From Alligator mississippiensis (lineage: Eukaryota > Chordata > Crocodylia > Alligatoridae): a stretch of 64,000 nucleotides of DNA. The notes under the pieces are model-generated. The model was not told the origin of the DNA. It saw nothing but the letters and a program-made list of their open reading frames with translations, and did no database searches. Below are positions 43,241 to 60,525 of this stretch, in pieces; position 1 is the stretch's first letter; every line of letters begins with the position of its first letter. The stretch is from NCBI RefSeq assembly GCF_030867095.1, contig NC_081835.1:38237892-38301891 (forward strand). The letters run 5' to 3'. Both the position numbers and the translations under genes were made by a program.

Positions 43241-45373
43241 CCTGATGACTTCAGTCAATGAGCCTAGCTGGTGGCTGGAGTGGGAAGACAGGGTCTTTTT
43301 TAGTCACCTCGTGGCCACCTCTTGTGGGGTGGCCATACTGTTCTCCCCAGGCCTACAGCCAGAGGGTCTCCAGGACATTGAGGTGGTTGCTGGGCCACCT
43401 GCTGCATCTCTGGGTCCAAGTGCAGGGGCTGGTCCTGAACCTTCTGAATGTGTATGCCCCTGCAAAGGACCCGGAGTTGGTGGACTTCTGCCACTTACAT
43501 CGGCACCCTCAACCCTCGCAAATGTCTGGTCCTTAGCAAGGACTTTAACATCACCCTGAATGTGCAAGGCTGGTCAGGCAGGGAGCAGAATCAGGCTGCC
43601 ATGGGCATCCTCAGGGAGTGTTTGGTTAAGATCAACTGGACCCAGACAGAACCTATCCTGTTCAGGCAAGGGGTATGTCAAGGCTGACCCCTGTCAGGCC
43701 AGCTGTATGACTTTGCCCTGGAGCCCTTCCTTATCCTCCTTTGGAGGCGGGTTGCAGTGTTGGTGCTCTGGGAGCCAGTGGTGTGGCTGGTCCTGTTGGT
43801 GTATGTTGACGACATGCTCCTCACGGTCCAGGACCTGGTGCAGGTGGAGGCCTGCTAGGTGTTTTACTTTGTGGCCTCCTCTGCCCAGGTCAACTGGGTC
43901 AAGGGCTTTGGCCTGACAGTGGGTGACAGGTGGCAGTTGGACTCTCTCTCCTCCCCCCCCCCCCCCCCGGCATGCTCCGAGTCATCCACTGGAGCATGGG
44001 CTTTTTGCTCTACCTGGGGGTCTACCTGTCCCCCCAATCCCTCCCCGCTGGAGAACTGGCACCAGCTGGAGGCAAGGGTGATGGAGCAGCTGCAACCATG
44101 GATGGGACTGCTACGGTGTCTCTCCCTGCGTGGGAGGGCACTGGTGTTGAACCAGCTGGTCCTGTCCATGCTCTAGCACTACTTACACACCCTGCTAGTG
44201 CCCTCTGAGGTTCTAGCTGGGCTCTGGAGACAGGCGCTGGAATTTTTCTGGCTGGGACAGCCCTGGGTTGCTGTGGAAGTTCTGACCCTCCCCTTGCAGG
44301 AGTGCAGCATGGTTTACCTGCGCAGTTAGGTCCTGATGTTCTGCCTTCAGGCCCAGGAGCAACTGCTATACAGTGGTGGTAGCCACACGGCATGGGGCCA
44401 CCTGGGGCACGCCTTCCTCTGCCACGTCAGGGGGGCTCCGGTATGACTGGCAGCTCCTCGGCCTGCAGGGCTTCTCCCTGCAAGGGCTGCCAGAGTTCTA
44501 CCAGGACCTCCTCTGGGCCTGGAGGCTGGTCTCTGCCTCCAGGTCCCCTGCGACTCTCACCCTGGGTGCTGATTTGCTCATTGAGCCCCTCTTCTGGAAA
44601 CCCCAGCTGGAGGTGCCAACAGCAGAGGCGTCCTGGTTGTGACAGAGGCTGGCCCTAGGTGGTGTCACCTGTATCGGAGACTTCCTGGACTATGGTAGGT
44701 GGACATGGGTGGACTTCACTGCACTGGCCTGTTGCATGGATTTACCCATGATGCATGCAACTTGCCACCTAGTCCAGGAGGTGAAATCTGTCTTACCTCC
44801 CAACGTACTTGGCTTTGTCAACCAGATCCTACGTGATGGCAGTCCCTGCTCCCCTGCTTCCCCCATGTCCTCCAGCCCACCAGGGTTTGTTGTGTGGCCA
44901 GCACCTCGCCTGGCCTCATGGTGCTCCCTGCTCCACCACCTCAGCCAGCTGGAGGACACCAAGCCAGTCCCCTTTTCCACCATCCATCGTCGCCACCTCT
45001 ACACACTCGTATGCTGCATGATCCACCATGCTGCCCTCATGTTCCACCCAGACACCAGGTGGTGGGATCTGCTCAGCGAGGGTGTAGCTCGGGAACCCCA
45101 GTGGCTGAGCCTGTACTCCACCCTCATCCTACGAGCCACTGGGAACCTCAGCTGGTGGCTTCTGCATGGAGCCATCGCCACAGGCGTGTATGTGGCAAGC
45201 TTTACTGACACCCTGGTCTTCTGCCCCTTCTGTGGGCAGAGGGAGGTCCTGGCACACATGATGCTCAAGTGTGCCAGGCTGCAGCCCCGCCACCTCCACC
45301 TCTGGAACCCCCTCCTGAGGTTCTGGATTAACTTTCCCCGCCCCCACTGTTTTATTTAAGGACACCCCATCCG

Positions 45374-45475
45374 CAGCATTTCCTCTAAGCTGCGTGGCAT
45401 GCACAGGTGTGCTGGCAGTGAGGCATGAGTGCACCTGCGCAGCTGTGCATGCCATGCAGCTTAAAGGGAACACTG
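45374..45475. mobile_element. 102-bp hAT MITE nested in the Tx1-like LINE
   Basis: cccatccg at 45366-45373 and cccatctg at 45476-45483 form an 8-bp duplication with one mismatch. The ends CAGCATTTCCTCTAAGCTG and the complement of CAGCTTAAAGGGAACACTG are near-perfect inverted repeats. Deleting it joins the LINE reading GHPIR...DLLVNLFLALAKWD. Confidence 0.85.
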
Positions 45476-45860
45476 CCCATCTGCAGCCACACCAAGCCCT
45501 CAGACCTCCTGGTCAACCTCTTCCTGGCCCTGGCCAAGTGGGACCTGTATGTGACCAGGAAGGAGGCTCTGGCCAGGAAGGTGCCCAAGGACTGCGGGGC
45601 TGCTTTTATCTCACTGGTCTGCATGCTCCTCTGAGCAGAGCACTACTGGGCGGTGTCCACTGACTCCTTGAATGCCTTTGAGGACCAGTGGGCATGGCCT
45701 GGGGGGCTCTGTTTGGTGTTCCCCTCAGGAGCATTCATTTTCACGTTTTGACCCCTTGACCCACATGACACTACCATCCTGTGTTTTGCCTCTGTTGTCC
45801 CCAGAATTTTGTTGTTTCATTCATCCATTAGACCCTGCACAGTAGAGGCTACAAGTTAGC

Positions 45861-46145
45861 CAGGTGGGCCTTAGGGCCACAGTAATGGAATGAGACAAAA
45901 AGACAGGAGCTTCTGGGGCCCAGCCAATTGGTATCTGGGGACACTATGTCTTGTGCCAGCTGGACTGCTGTAGCAATCCTAACCAATAATTGCCCACTAA
46001 AATACAATTTGACCTTTTATTGTGCTTTTTATTCAGTTAAATGGCAAATCCCTGGGCAGGAAACAGTATACATATACACAGAGCAGTGTATCTTCTTATA
46101 AAGAACTTAATTTCTATATATGATACCTGTTTCATTCCCAGAATA
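45861..46145 (+). other. STIMATE intron 1 between Tx1-like LINE and hAT
   Basis: AT-rich, with nothing recognised. The exact 3' end of the LINE is uncertain because no poly(A) or microsatellite tail is obvious. Confidence 0.4.
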
Positions 46146-46153
46146 ATCTAGAG

Positions 46154-46607
46154 CAATGGTGCTCAACCTTTTTTCCTGCCAGATGGGATGGATAGTGCTT
46201 GGTCTGTCCATGGGCCAGATATGGCCAGTGGCCCTGATCTGGCATCTGTGGTGGGCACAGCAGGACTCCATCTGGCTGCGCAGAGGGGGCCATGGGGCAA
46301 CCTGGCCCAGATCCAGCCGTGCAGGGGGAAAAAGGCTCCGACCTGGCCCCATGGAGGGGAGAGGTGTAGCTTGGCCCCAATTCAGCCGCACAGGGAGAAG
46401 GAGGCATGGCCTGGCCACAGTATGACTGTGCAGGGGGAATGGGCGTGGCCTAGCTCCAACCCACGGCATTGGGCTGGGGAGTTTGGCAGTGGGAGGAGGG
46501 TGACTGCATTCATGGTCACTCTTCCCCCACCACTAAATTTGCTGATCTGTGGGGAGCCCCCTAGGCCAGATTCCATGGCTCAATGGGCCTCAAATTGAGC
46601 ACCCCAG
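46154..46607. mobile_element. hAT element (CAATGGTGCTCAACC ends)
   Basis: The left end caatggtgctcaaccttttt is a familiar hAT terminus. The right end gcctcaaattgagcacccc is its decayed complement. The flanks atctagag (46146-46153) and atctataa (46608-46615) agree at 6 of 8 bases. Internal subterminal words 'gggccagata' repeat. The body is GC-rich and non-coding. Confidence 0.7.
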
Positions 46608-46615
46608 ATCTATAA

Positions 46616-47613
46616 GGAGAAATTGCCTGTGGTATTAGTGGCTGGGAACTTGACTTAGATGAACAAAGTCACTAGCCAACTAATAGTTCAGTGGGGGGAG
46701 CGGGGGGGGGACGACTCATGAGCACAGTCCACGCTCCAGTGTCTATCAACTAGATAGACTGCCCTAGAAGGACCCCAATGTATTCTAATAATATGCTCAA
46801 ACATGGATTTTAAAACTTGATCAAACTATGTCAGTTTATTAAATACCACAAATAACAACCAGAAAATACAAAATCTATTTCTGTTACACTATATTGAAAA
46901 AAACAGCTTATGATACTACCTATACCGTAAGGCCTATTGTTTACACTATATATGTATCTATATAGGAGAACATACTAGACTTACAAACATATAACAACAA
47001 AGGGAAGAATGGGTGATATTTACCTAAGGAAATTACAAAGTAGTACAACTGGGGACAGGAAAGAATGAACCAGGACTACCATCAAGTATTCTCCTGTCAC
47101 AGAGTCAATGATGTAGTCTTGAGATACAGTAGTATTACCCTCACGTCTATCAGTGTTGGGTAACTTCAGCCATGAACTATACTTCAGGCTTGTACTCTTC
47201 CTCACAGCCTCTCTTTCAGGTGCGCAGGCCTTCAGACAAGTTTAGACCCTCACAAGCCTCGCACACTCAGGCACCCGCAGACACACCTTCTGAGGGAAAG
47301 GATCCTTTTAAACCTAGACTGCACATGGTACTCAATTTTCACACAGCCCACAGTTAATCTTCACACGGCACTTAAGCAATAATGGATCTTTTGTGCACGG
47401 CACTTGATCTTTTATGCACGTTCCTCTACTTTCCTTTACTGGCAGGCTGCAGAGTCACCAAAAGTTCAAACTATATCTACAGCTTTACAACATCTTCACA
47501 GAATGCTATTTGCAGTTTCATTATTCTCCATTTTGGGAGCTTGAAATAAAAGATGTTGCATTATGGAAGAATCATTTGTTTTATTTTTTCTTTGTTTATC
47601 CCTAACATGCGTG
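46616..47613 (+). other. STIMATE intron 1, unique DNA
   Basis: A short poly-G patch (46692-46712) and a poly-purine stretch are present, otherwise AT-rich sequence. Between 47340 and 47440 'cacacggcacttaagca', 'gtgcacggcacttgatcttt' and 'tatgcacgttcct' form a short degenerate direct repeat. Nothing else recognised. Confidence 0.45.
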
Positions 47614-47621
47614 ATATTTTC

Positions 47622-48577
47622 TAGGGCTGTGCGAAATGGCTGTGTTTCAATTCGGTTTCAGATTCGGCCATTCCGTGGACAGTGATTCGTTCCGGTGCTT
47701 TGGATCACTGTCCTGTTTCATTTCGGCCACATCTCCTCCAAGTCTGTTTTGAAGCCCAGTAGGGCTTGGGGTTGGAGGCTGCAAGGCCCCAGCGGGCAGC
47801 AGGATGAGGCTGTGGGGTGGCTCATCCAGGGGAGGGGGAGGGCCACTACCCTCCATGCAGGCGAGGAGACCCCTGTGTGGATCTTTGATCCCTGCGGAGC
47901 CAGGTCGCAAGGCAGGGGACCAGCACTGCCCTGCCGCATGACCTGGCTCTGCAGGGAGCAGAGATCCACGCCAGGGATCTCCTCCCCATGCCCACCCCTT
48001 GCAGCCCCGGATCTGTCCTCCCTGTGGAGCGAAGTCACGTGGCAGGGACCAGCACTGCCCTGCTGCATGACCTAGCTCCACAGGGAGCAGAGATCCATGC
48101 CAGGGATCTCCTCCCAACCACTGTCCATCCTGGGCTGCACCGGATCTCTGCTCCCTTCACAACCAGGTCGTATGGCAGGGACTAGCACTGTCCTACCATG
48201 CAACTTGACTCTGCAGAGAGCAGAGATCCGTGCCAGGGTCTCCTCGCTGCTGCTGCACGCCCCATGTAGCCCCACATCAGGGCAGCAGGGGGTGGGCAGC
48301 AGTGGCGATGAGACCCCCAGCACAGATCTATGCTCTCTGCAGAGTCAAGTCGCATGGCAGGGCAGCAGCAGACAGCTGTTTCCCTGCAAGCCCAGCTCCA
48401 GAACTCCCTAATGTTCCAAAACATCTCCAAATCATTTCTGAAACGTTTCAGATGCCACGTTTCATTTTGGAGATGTTTCTGAGCCTTCCGTTTTGATTCA
48501 GATTTGGTATTTCTAGTGCCTAAATGGCCCGAAACACCTCCAAAATGAAACGGCTGCCAAAATTTCGCACAGCTCTA
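47622..48577. mobile_element. hAT element with TAGGGCTGTGCGAAAT ends
   Basis: The ends are TAGGGCTGTGCGAAAT and ATTTCGCACAGCTCTA, complementary at 15 of 16 positions. The flanks atattttc (47614-47621) and ctattttc (48578-48585) give an 8-bp duplication with one mismatch. The subterminal gtttcattttgg/gattcgg words are typical of the family. The centre consists of several direct repeats of a ccctgc-rich unit of about 120-130 bases (words 'gggagcagagatccacgcca' and its relatives recur at 47956, 48081 and 48219). It is non-autonomous and distantly like the element at 329. Confidence 0.88.
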
Positions 48578-48585
48578 CTATTTTC

Positions 48586-49380
48586 TCCCTTTTTTAGCTC
48601 TGAAAATGACCATCTCTAAAATTAATGATCTGTTATCTTTCAGCTACCTCTGCGTTCCCTCCTCTCTCACTTTCCTGCCCCGGTCCAAAAGTAGATTTCT
48701 TCATTTATATTTGCTAAAGAGTAATATTTGACTAGTTTTTTTCCATCCATCATTTTATCTGTGCTTCTGAATGGGCTGCATGTATCAATCTCAAGCATGT
48801 GTACTATTTTGTTTCACATAACAATCACTGTCCTAAAAGAAGGCCACATATGGACTATATTAAAAATTGTAGTCAGGTGTTAACAGTATACCTTAACATC
48901 TCATCTCATACACTTATAAATTAGAGTTGCTCTTAATGTTTTTATAACAAAAAATGGGACAAGAGTGTCCTTTTTTTAGAAAGCGTCTTTGATGTAAAAG
49001 CCTGTTTTACTACTTGTAATTTAGGTTTTTCATAAAAAGAAAAAAGATCAGGTTATGACACCCATAAAATATACATTTCATTAAGTAATGTCTTTGACCA
49101 ATAAGGTAGACTAGTTTTACACATGTAACTTTCTCATTTCTGGCCTTGTAGGATGCTAAAAATGGTGAGTTCTGCACAATTTGAACTTTAGAATGAATAA
49201 ATATTTCCTCATTTATTTGGAAGTAATGATAGAAGAATATGTTTATATTATTTTTTTGCATTATCCTGACTGAGCCTGCTAAGCTATTTTAGGTGAAGGA
49301 TTATTGTCTACTGGATGGACAATCAGAAAAGCTGATGTTGCCAGGGTGATGACAAAAAGTATTCCATATTATATGCCACA
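48586..49380 (+). other. STIMATE intron 1, unique AT-rich DNA
   Basis: No repeat or exon recognised. Confidence 0.5.
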
Positions 49381-49388
49381 GCAATCTG

Positions 49389-51201
49389 CAGGGATCCTAG
49401 TTTTTCTGTTTAAAAATCCCAGATTCTTCGATTTAAAAACCCTAAATCCTCTTTTTTCCACGATTAAAATGAAATGCCACTGTATATATAGATATCAGTT
49501 GAACACACTGTATTGACATATTTACAATTAAAAAAAAATTAGAAGCGTACCAGTGCCTCAATCATTAGAATAAAATAAATTCTAATATCTATATGTTTTT
49601 GCATTTGACTTTTTTTTTTTATCATACAAAAATCAGCACTCCCCCTGCCCCCTTTGCTCACCAGGATGAGGGTCCAGCTATAGCTGTCACCCCTGCTGCC
49701 TTGCGGTGCTGAGCATCCCTGATATGCTGGTGTCCTGCCCCTGCCCATACCATTGCTCCCTATTCCCAAGCCACAGCCCCCACCCCAGCCCAGCCCTGCC
49801 AGTGCCCCTCACTCCTGACCCACAGCCCCCTGTTCCCCCCAGCCCTACTAGTGGCAGGTCCCCAGCTGCCCCCAGACCCATGCAAACTCACAGGATAGTG
49901 GTCGGAAGGGACACAATGGGGATGGTCTCCATCATGAGGTGCATATAGCACACCTCACCTGGAAGCACAGGCAGTGGCTGGGGCACCACAGGCCATACTG
50001 TGTCATTGGCTGGGGCTGGGGCTGCAGCCCAGGGGGAAGGACTAAGCACTGCACTCCACTCCACAGCAGTGGCATTAAGCTGAGCATGACTGTGACCCAG
50101 GCCATGCGGGCAGCAGGAGGAAGGTGAGGGGTCCAGGCCCTATCCTGCCCAGGCCAGGGTGTAGTGGCTGCAGTTGTAGCGGCTCCAGCTCGTGCAGGTG
50201 GCAGCAAAGTGAGTCCAGCCCCAACATAGGCTGGAGGGAGGAGGAGGGCACACCTGTGGCAACCCTCGCCCTGGACTGGGGATCCCATACCACACTAGGT
50301 GTGCTGGCCTGGCCACGCATGGCCCCCTGCTTCTGACAACATCTCCCAGCTGCCCTGCCCCTACCCCTGCCCCTGAGAGCATAGGCAGCAGCCCCTGGTG
50401 CTGCCAGCCTGGCCATATAGCTCCTCGCCACCCCCAAAGGCCCCCCGTGTCCCCTTCCCCTGCTGAATGGGCAGGTGCATCCAGGTGGGCCTGACTGGCA
50501 ACAGCGCAAAGCTGGGCTCACTAGCATCATGGAACGCTGTCTCAGTCCCCCCTGCCTGCTGCAGCCCTGGGGCCCAGACTTCCCCTAGTGACAGTAGGTA
50601 CCCACCCTCCACACACGCCTGCCACACACATGTGGACACACAGGCAGTGCACAAGCAGTGGCTGGGGCACCACAGGCTGCTCTGTGTCATTGACTGGGGC
50701 TGGGGCTACAGCCCAGGGGGAAGGACTAAGCACTGCACTCCACTCCACAGAAGTAGCTTTAAACTGAGCGTGACTGTGGCCCGGGCCATGCGGGCAGCAG
50801 GAGGAGGGTGAGGGGCTCCAGGCCCTATCCTGCCCAGGCCAGGGTGTAGTGGCTGCAGTTGTAGCAGCCCCCCAGATGGCCCCCAAGTCCTGGCCCTCCA
50901 ATCCCCTCCCCCCCGCCCCCCCACATAGACCTACCTGTATCTAGCTGCTAGGGCTGCACCCACCACCCTACCTGGCTGTATGATGCCCATGTGGCACCTC
51001 CTGCATGCACATGGCGCCCCCTGCCGCCAATCGCCCTCCTCCCAGCTCCAAGCAGCTCCTTGCAAGCTGGAAGACTTCCAGCCTGCAAGGGGAAACCCAA
51101 GGTTTCCTGTTTTTCTCCTTTAAAGGGGAAAATCTGCATTTTTCTCCTTTAAATGAGAAAATCTGTGTTTTTCCACAGCAAATGGAAAACCTGGATTCCT
51201 G
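49389..51201. mobile_element. Large hAT element, CAGGGATCC family, with internal duplication
   Basis: Left end CAGGGATCCTAGTTTTTCTG, right end the complement of CCAGGAATCCAGGTTTTCC. The flanks gcaatctg (49381-49388) and gtaatctg (51202-51209) match at 7 of 8. The GC-rich body contains a direct duplication: about 49962-50190 and about 50653-50875 share gcagtggctggggcaccaca and the following 220 bases with scattered changes. At 1.8 kb it is longer than its relative at 29685. No transposase is encoded. It ends only 215 bases before exon 2. Confidence 0.85.
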
Positions 51202-51416
51202 GTAATCTGTAATACTTGACTATCAAAGTACGGAGAACTTTGGAACTGAAAAAAAATGGAATTGTTATTCAGGCGATGTCCCTACAGGATTACAATGTGT
51301 TGAAACATATCCCTGAAAAAATGATCTAATTTATAGCATTAGAGTAGTAAAGGCTGATATAGGTTTTATGTTTTTCTTACTTTGGGAATAGCCATTTTTT
51401 TCTAATTTTCTTTCAG

Positions 51417-51465
51417 TAAAAAGATTCAGAGAACCAAAGCATGAAAGACGTCCTTGGAGGATATG
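51417..51465 (+). CDS. STIMATE: STIMATE exon 2
   Basis: A 49-base exon between tttctttcag and GTAAGT. Joined to the C of exon 1 it reads LKRFREPKHERRPWRI plus TG of the next Trp codon. This is the highly basic, cytosol-facing loop after the first membrane segment, practically identical to human STIMATE. Basic residues there are compatible with contact to acidic lipid or with STIM1. The exon is intact and its phases (1 in, 2 out) fit the neighbours. Confidence 0.97.
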
Positions 51466-58230
<6,765 letters not shown>

Positions 58231-58352
58231 GTACCTTATAAATTTCTTGCTTGATGCCACTTTAGGAATGCTGTTAATCTATGCTGGTGTGCGTGCAGTC
58301 AGCAGCATAGTAGAATGGCAACAGTGGGAGTCCCTTCGTTTTGGTGAATATG
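58231..58352 (+). CDS. STIMATE: STIMATE exon 4
   Basis: A 122-base exon after cttccttccag, ending before GTAAAT. It completes Leu and codes [18 protein letters not shown], then [17 protein letters not shown] and RFGEY plus a G. The first part is the third membrane span, with small residues, and [15 protein letters not shown] is a signature of the family's second cytosolic region. Changes from the mammalian protein are conservative (Val to Leu, Val to Ala, Val-Leu to Ser-Ile). The next exon (GDPLQCGAW-like) was searched for in 58353-64000 and not found, so the gene continues past the window. Confidence 0.97.
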
Positions 58353-58648
58353 GTAAATATTTCTAACCTTGCAATGAAATCACTTACATAGTAGAACAAG
58401 ACAATGACACTTTACTTGACCTTCTTAAAATCATTACACACAACGTTTATAATACTCAGTTCTAACATTTGATTTCTGTTGAGTTCTTGAATCTCAAGCC
58501 ATTTAATTTATTAAAAAGAAAAAAAAACCCTCTAAAGACTTAATTAACCTAGGTTGCATGTTTGAAAGATATCCTTTTTGGAAAAATAAGTGAAGTTTAT
58601 TAGACATTAAAATCTTAGCTAATTTCCATACAAACACTTCAACATAGT

Positions 58649-59108
58649 GGGCTCGTCTATATGTGTGCTTTAATGCGCATTAAAGCGTCACTAAAAAAAT
58701 GCTATTTAGTTAATGGAGCAGGTTCAATTCATCAAGTCTGCTGGATTGTGGCAATTGCCACATTCCAGCAGCCTTCTGTGTCTCGTATATCAGTGACCTT
58801 GCACTTAAACATGGTGGCAGAAGCACTTGATCTAAAGCTCATTGAATGAGCTTTAGCTCAAGCACCCCTACAGCCATTTTTAAGTGCAGGGATGCTGATA
58901 CACAAGACATGGAGGTGCTTTAATTAGAGTGGCTCTCAGAGCCGCTCTAATTAAAGTGCCACCCCCACCGCAGGAGCATGTGTAAAAGTGCCTCATGCTC
59001 TTTGGTTAATGCACATTAATACAGACTAAATGCACATTTTCTCACAATGAAGGTACTAGATGTAATGTGTATTAACTAAAGCACTTTAATGCACATGTAG
59101 ACATGCCC
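58649..59108. mobile_element. 460-bp terminal-inverted-repeat element with internal palindromes
   Basis: The left end GGGCTCGTCTATATGTG and the complement of the right end, GGGCATGTCTACATGTG, are alike, followed by 'ctttaatgcgcattaaagc' and 'attaaagtgctttagttaat' words. Two tight palindromes lie inside: CTAAAGCTCATT-G-AATGAGCTTTAG at 58832-58856, perfect, and a 23-base pair of arms at 58914-58936 and 58938-58960 with three mismatches. MITE-like and non-coding. I could not find a matching target duplication. Confidence 0.75.
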
Positions 59109-60417
59109 AGCTTTCATCTGGCATTATCCCCTTCTGAAGGCTGTGGTCAGGTCAATTAGGCACAACTCTTTAACTTAACTGAACCTCCAGCTTCTGTTGA
59201 TAAAAGATTGTGAGTCCTCTAGTGATGTTTAAGATAAATCCACTCTTACCATAGTCAATTAAAGGAAAAATTCTGTATTGTTTAAGAATTGTAAGTTGGT
59301 CTGTATATATACAGAAAGGCTCATTCCATTGTGTTGCCACAGAATGTTTATTTCAAATTTTCTGCTGCTGGTCAAGGAATGACATGGTGGTGAAACTAAA
59401 TCTGAAAGCTTTACCTCAATTCTCACTGTGCCATCATATAAAGGAAAAGAGAGAGGCTTTCCAAATTTTGTCTATTTGAAGATCCTTGAGGAAATCTCCA
59501 GGTGTCCTGTCCAGTCTTTCCAAGTTGCACCATTCTATTAATGCTCATCTGGCTAATCCAGATCCCTCAATCTTGCAGTTTGGAACAAAGATTAATGCCT
59601 GGAATATATATAAACTGTTAGATGGTTAGTTCCTTGAGGCAAGAATAATGTTTTATGTCTTGCATGAGCACAGTTATGCTTTGCAAATAATAATGTAAAA
59701 AATTACATATTTTTAACTTAGATGTTTTTTGCTTAAGAATATCATCTTCTTTAAATATACTATAACATGTTGCCTTTTAATTTTTTTAGGTGATTGGCCA
59801 ATAGCTAATCCTATTATATTGGTACCTTGTGAACTTTGTGGCTAATTCCTGAACAAATTATTTTAATTGTTAATCCTTTAAGATTAGATGTTGTGGTAAA
59901 AATGCTGTCAGAGACACAGTATAGTGGAACAGTTCTTCTGTAATAACCACACTTTATATGTTTTTATATAAAGTTGATTTGTTTATGTTGGACTTCTAAT
60001 TGTGAACTGCTGTCTGACCACCCCTAGATATTTTGCTTCATTGACTGGGTCCAGGGTTGCCAGGTCAAAGAAGACCACGTGTAGGTACTGTTAGTTCTAC
60101 CCTCTGGGGGAAAAAAAACAAAGCATTTTAATTTTCAGACCAAAATGTAGTATTCTTATCAGTAGACAAGTTCACCATAGCTCAAAGATAAAGGAAATCT
60201 TCTGTCTACTTTCTGCATGCTTAGTACTTTATATTCACTTCCCCTGTTTCAAGAAGAAAAGAAATATATTTTGTGTGTTGGTAAAGCCACAAAAATTGGC
60301 TGAAGAAATATGTAAAACTTGCTTTTTTGGAAACTGCTGACATTTCAAGTTTATGTGTTACTGTATAATTTCACTTTTATCATCTCTCAGTTATTTTTAA
60401 GACATTTAACATCCTCA

Positions 60418-60525
60418 TAGTTTCATAGGTTGTAGGGTCGGAAGGGACCTTGACAGATCATCAAGTCCGACCCCCTGCCATGACAGGAAAGAGCACTGGG
60501 GTCAAATGACCTCAAATCAGCATAA
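60418..60525 (-). mobile_element. CR1 3'-terminal fragment
   Basis: 'catagtttcataggttgtag', then 'ggtcggaagggaccttgaca', 'gatcatcaagtccgaccccc' and 'gaaagagcactggggtcaaa'. It is close to the copy at 42605, and only the last 110 bases or so of the LINE. Confidence 0.92.

Larger units (their letters stand above)
40320..45860 (+). mobile_element. Tx1-like (L1-clade) LINE, 5.5 kb, decayed and twice interrupted
   Basis: Apparent ORF1 region 40640-42500 (Pro/Gly-rich, with a zinc-knuckle-like CHKC near 41395). ORF2 opens at ATG 42501 with FKIAALNVHGYREGLRRCQ, the N-terminus of an APE endonuclease. A CR1 insertion follows, then WWLEWEDRVFFSHL and FSPGLQ, NLLNVYAPAK (about 43440) and SKDFNITLN for the usual GGDFN. 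The RT has RQGxCQGxPLSGQLYDFALE (43665-43720) and a YVDD catalytic box (43802-43813). A C-x2-C-x7-H-x4-C finger closes the protein (CPFCGQREVLAHMMLKC, 45222-45272). DLLVNLFLALAKWD (about 45507) and FEDQWA (about 45680) follow. Stops and frameshifts make it inactive. It lies in the same direction as STIMATE. Confidence 0.85.
28304..51416 (+). other. STIMATE: STIMATE intron 1 (23.1 kb)
   Basis: Bounded by GTGAGT at 28304 and a strong polypyrimidine tract with tttcag at 51411-51416. It is phase 1 (splits the Leu codon C|TA). It hosts most of the young-looking transposons of the window: the Tx1-like LINE, five hAT elements and several CR1 fragments. No further exon was recognised inside. Confidence 0.93.

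Noticed and set aside
47647..48430. Frames of up to 156 codons with repeated peptide-like words
   Set aside because: They follow from the repeated unit within the hAT element at 47622, not from a repeat protein.
49932..50924. Frames of 109-151 codons
   Set aside because: Inside the hAT element 49389-51201, and the similar frames are explained by its internal duplication.
59788..59845. Acceptor-like ttttttag followed by gtgattggcca as STIMATE exon 5
   Set aside because: The expected continuation is G-D-P-L-Q-C-like. Here a stop follows after about four codons.
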